Source: a bacterium
GTDB taxonomy: Bacteria > Verrucomicrobiota > Verrucomicrobiia > Limisphaerales > UBA11358
Direction: 5' to 3'
Assembly (NCBI GenBank): GCA_021817945.1
Contig: JAKAFL010000025.1
Span: 1-52,742, forward strand
DNA length: 52,742 nucleotides
Part shown: positions 52,348 to 52,742 of the stretch, piece by piece
Layout: the number at the start of each line of letters is the position of its first letter
How positions within the stretch are numbered: position 1 is the first letter of the stretch
Translations under genes and position numbers: made by a program
The notes under the pieces: model-generated
The model's database searches: none
The model's input: the letters and a program-made list of their open reading frames with translations, nothing else
What the model was told of the DNA's origin: nothing

Positions 52348-52742
52348 TCAACAAACATCAATGGATCTCGGCGTTCTCCGGCGTACGGCTGAACCGATCG
52401 GGAACCAGACCGGGGGGGCGGCTGGAGTGGGGATTGGGGTGATGACTCCGGGGTTGGCGGGGATGGGGACGGCAACCGGGGTTGCCTGGGGTGCGGGCAG
52501 CCCGGTGTTGACCACCGGTTCGCGATGCGAGGACTTCATACCCAATGGATCGAATCCCGGTATCTTCTGTTGAACGCGTCCGATGGGGTTCTTTTCATCG
52601 GGCAAGATAATCTCGTAGTATTCATTGAATATTTCCACATCCTTGAAATACAACTTGCGCATTTCGGCGATGTGCTCGGCCTGGGTGGGTTGGTTGGCGG
52701 CGAATGCCTCGGCTTCCTCGCGAGCGGCCTTCGCCTTGGCGG
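52348..52742 (-). CDS. Unidentified protein, C-terminal part (5' end beyond right edge)
   Basis: The minus-strand frame is open to the window edge, so the true start lies outside (ATG 52662 is only internal). At least 130 residues: a charged helical stretch (A-K-A-K-A-A-R-E-E-A-E-A-F-A, Q-A-E-H-I-A-E-M-R-K-L), then F-K-D-V-E-I-F-N-E-Y-Y-E-I-I-L-P-D-E and a Pro/Val-rich, probably disordered tail (V-P-I-P-A-N-P-G-V-I-T-P-I-P-T-P-A). I do not recognise a family. It converges on GH43 across about 100 bp of A/T-rich DNA and probably belongs to another functional unit. Confidence 0.6.
   Translation of the reverse strand, partial: AKAKAAREEAEAFAANQPTQAEHIAEMRKLYFKDVEIFNEYYEIILPDEKNPIGRVQQKIPGFDPLGMKSSHREPVVNTGLPAPQATPVAVPIPANPGVITPIPTPAAPPVWFPIGSAVRRRTPRSIDVC

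Noticed and set aside
52548..52562. tRNA-like T-arm sequence (GGATCGAATCCCGG)
   Set aside because: No acceptor, D-arm or anticodon arm can be built around it; it lies in coding sequence.
52340..52573. Plus-strand 77-codon frame near the right edge
   Set aside because: Gly/Thr-rich antisense of the Pro-rich tail of the minus-strand gene; no start context.
1..52742. CRISPR arrays, SusC/SusD pairs, sulfatases, bacterial microcompartment genes
   Set aside because: Looked for because of the phylum and fucose theme; no regular spacer repeats and none of these protein families were recognised.

Overview
The window looks like part of a Verrucomicrobiota chromosome. Three features point there: a verrucomicrobial-style prepilin-like secreted protein ([17 protein letters not shown] helix), a XylR-type regulator (periplasmic-binding-like domain fused to AraC HTH), and very large secreted proteins with autotransporter-type beta-strand repeats and Ig-like domains. 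There is no SusC/SusD pair. The assignment is inference; no rRNA or phylogenetic marker is present. Almost every gene is for plant or algal polysaccharide breakdown, so this is a carbohydrate-utilisation island in two halves.

Left half (about 0.5-28.2 kb, mostly minus strand): exo-glycosidases for fucose-, galactose- and rhamnose-containing side chains. From the left edge: an IS66 transposase tail; a clan GH-A hydrolase, a GH20-like C-terminal piece and a GH29 fucosidase (one coupled unit); a plus-strand GH95 enzyme; a broken GH27 gene; a GH29/GH2 divergent pair. Then comes a tightly packed minus-strand operon of about 16 kb. In transcription order it is GH29 (with a small mobile element inserted in its signal peptide), a truncated SSS symporter, an L-rhamnose-type mutarotase, a three-domain desaturase/Rieske/NqrF-like oxidoreductase fusion, a TIM-barrel isomerase-like protein, a GH29-GH27 fusion with a frameshift, an (alpha/alpha)6 hydrolase, a GH78 rhamnosidase, a decayed GH29, and a GH36 alpha-galactosidase. 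Five GH29 copies, several decaying, indicate active gene-family turnover.

Right half (about 28.6-52.2 kb): a minus-strand XylR-like regulator, then an all-plus pectin locus: prepilin-like protein, beta-strand-repeat protein, PL1 pectate lyase, a GH28-Ig-CE8 protein of about 1,811 residues, GH28, CE12-CE8, a CE12-GH28 chimera, a stand-alone AraC domain, GH28, an MFS transporter of hexuronate type, and a cytoplasmic GH43. A partial minus-strand gene enters from the right edge.

Together the locus could de-esterify and depolymerise the pectin backbone (PL1, GH28, CE8, CE12), trim side chains (GH29, GH95, GH78, GH2, GH36, GH27, GH43) and import the products. The most novel element is the single-polypeptide MocD/MocE/NqrF-like oxygenase beside a deoxysugar mutarotase and an isomerase-like gene. 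I propose it oxidatively removes O-methyl groups from methylated sugars such as 2-O-methyl-fucose; this is a hypothesis, not shown by the sequence. Several broken genes and two kinds of small terminal-inverted-repeat element are also described.
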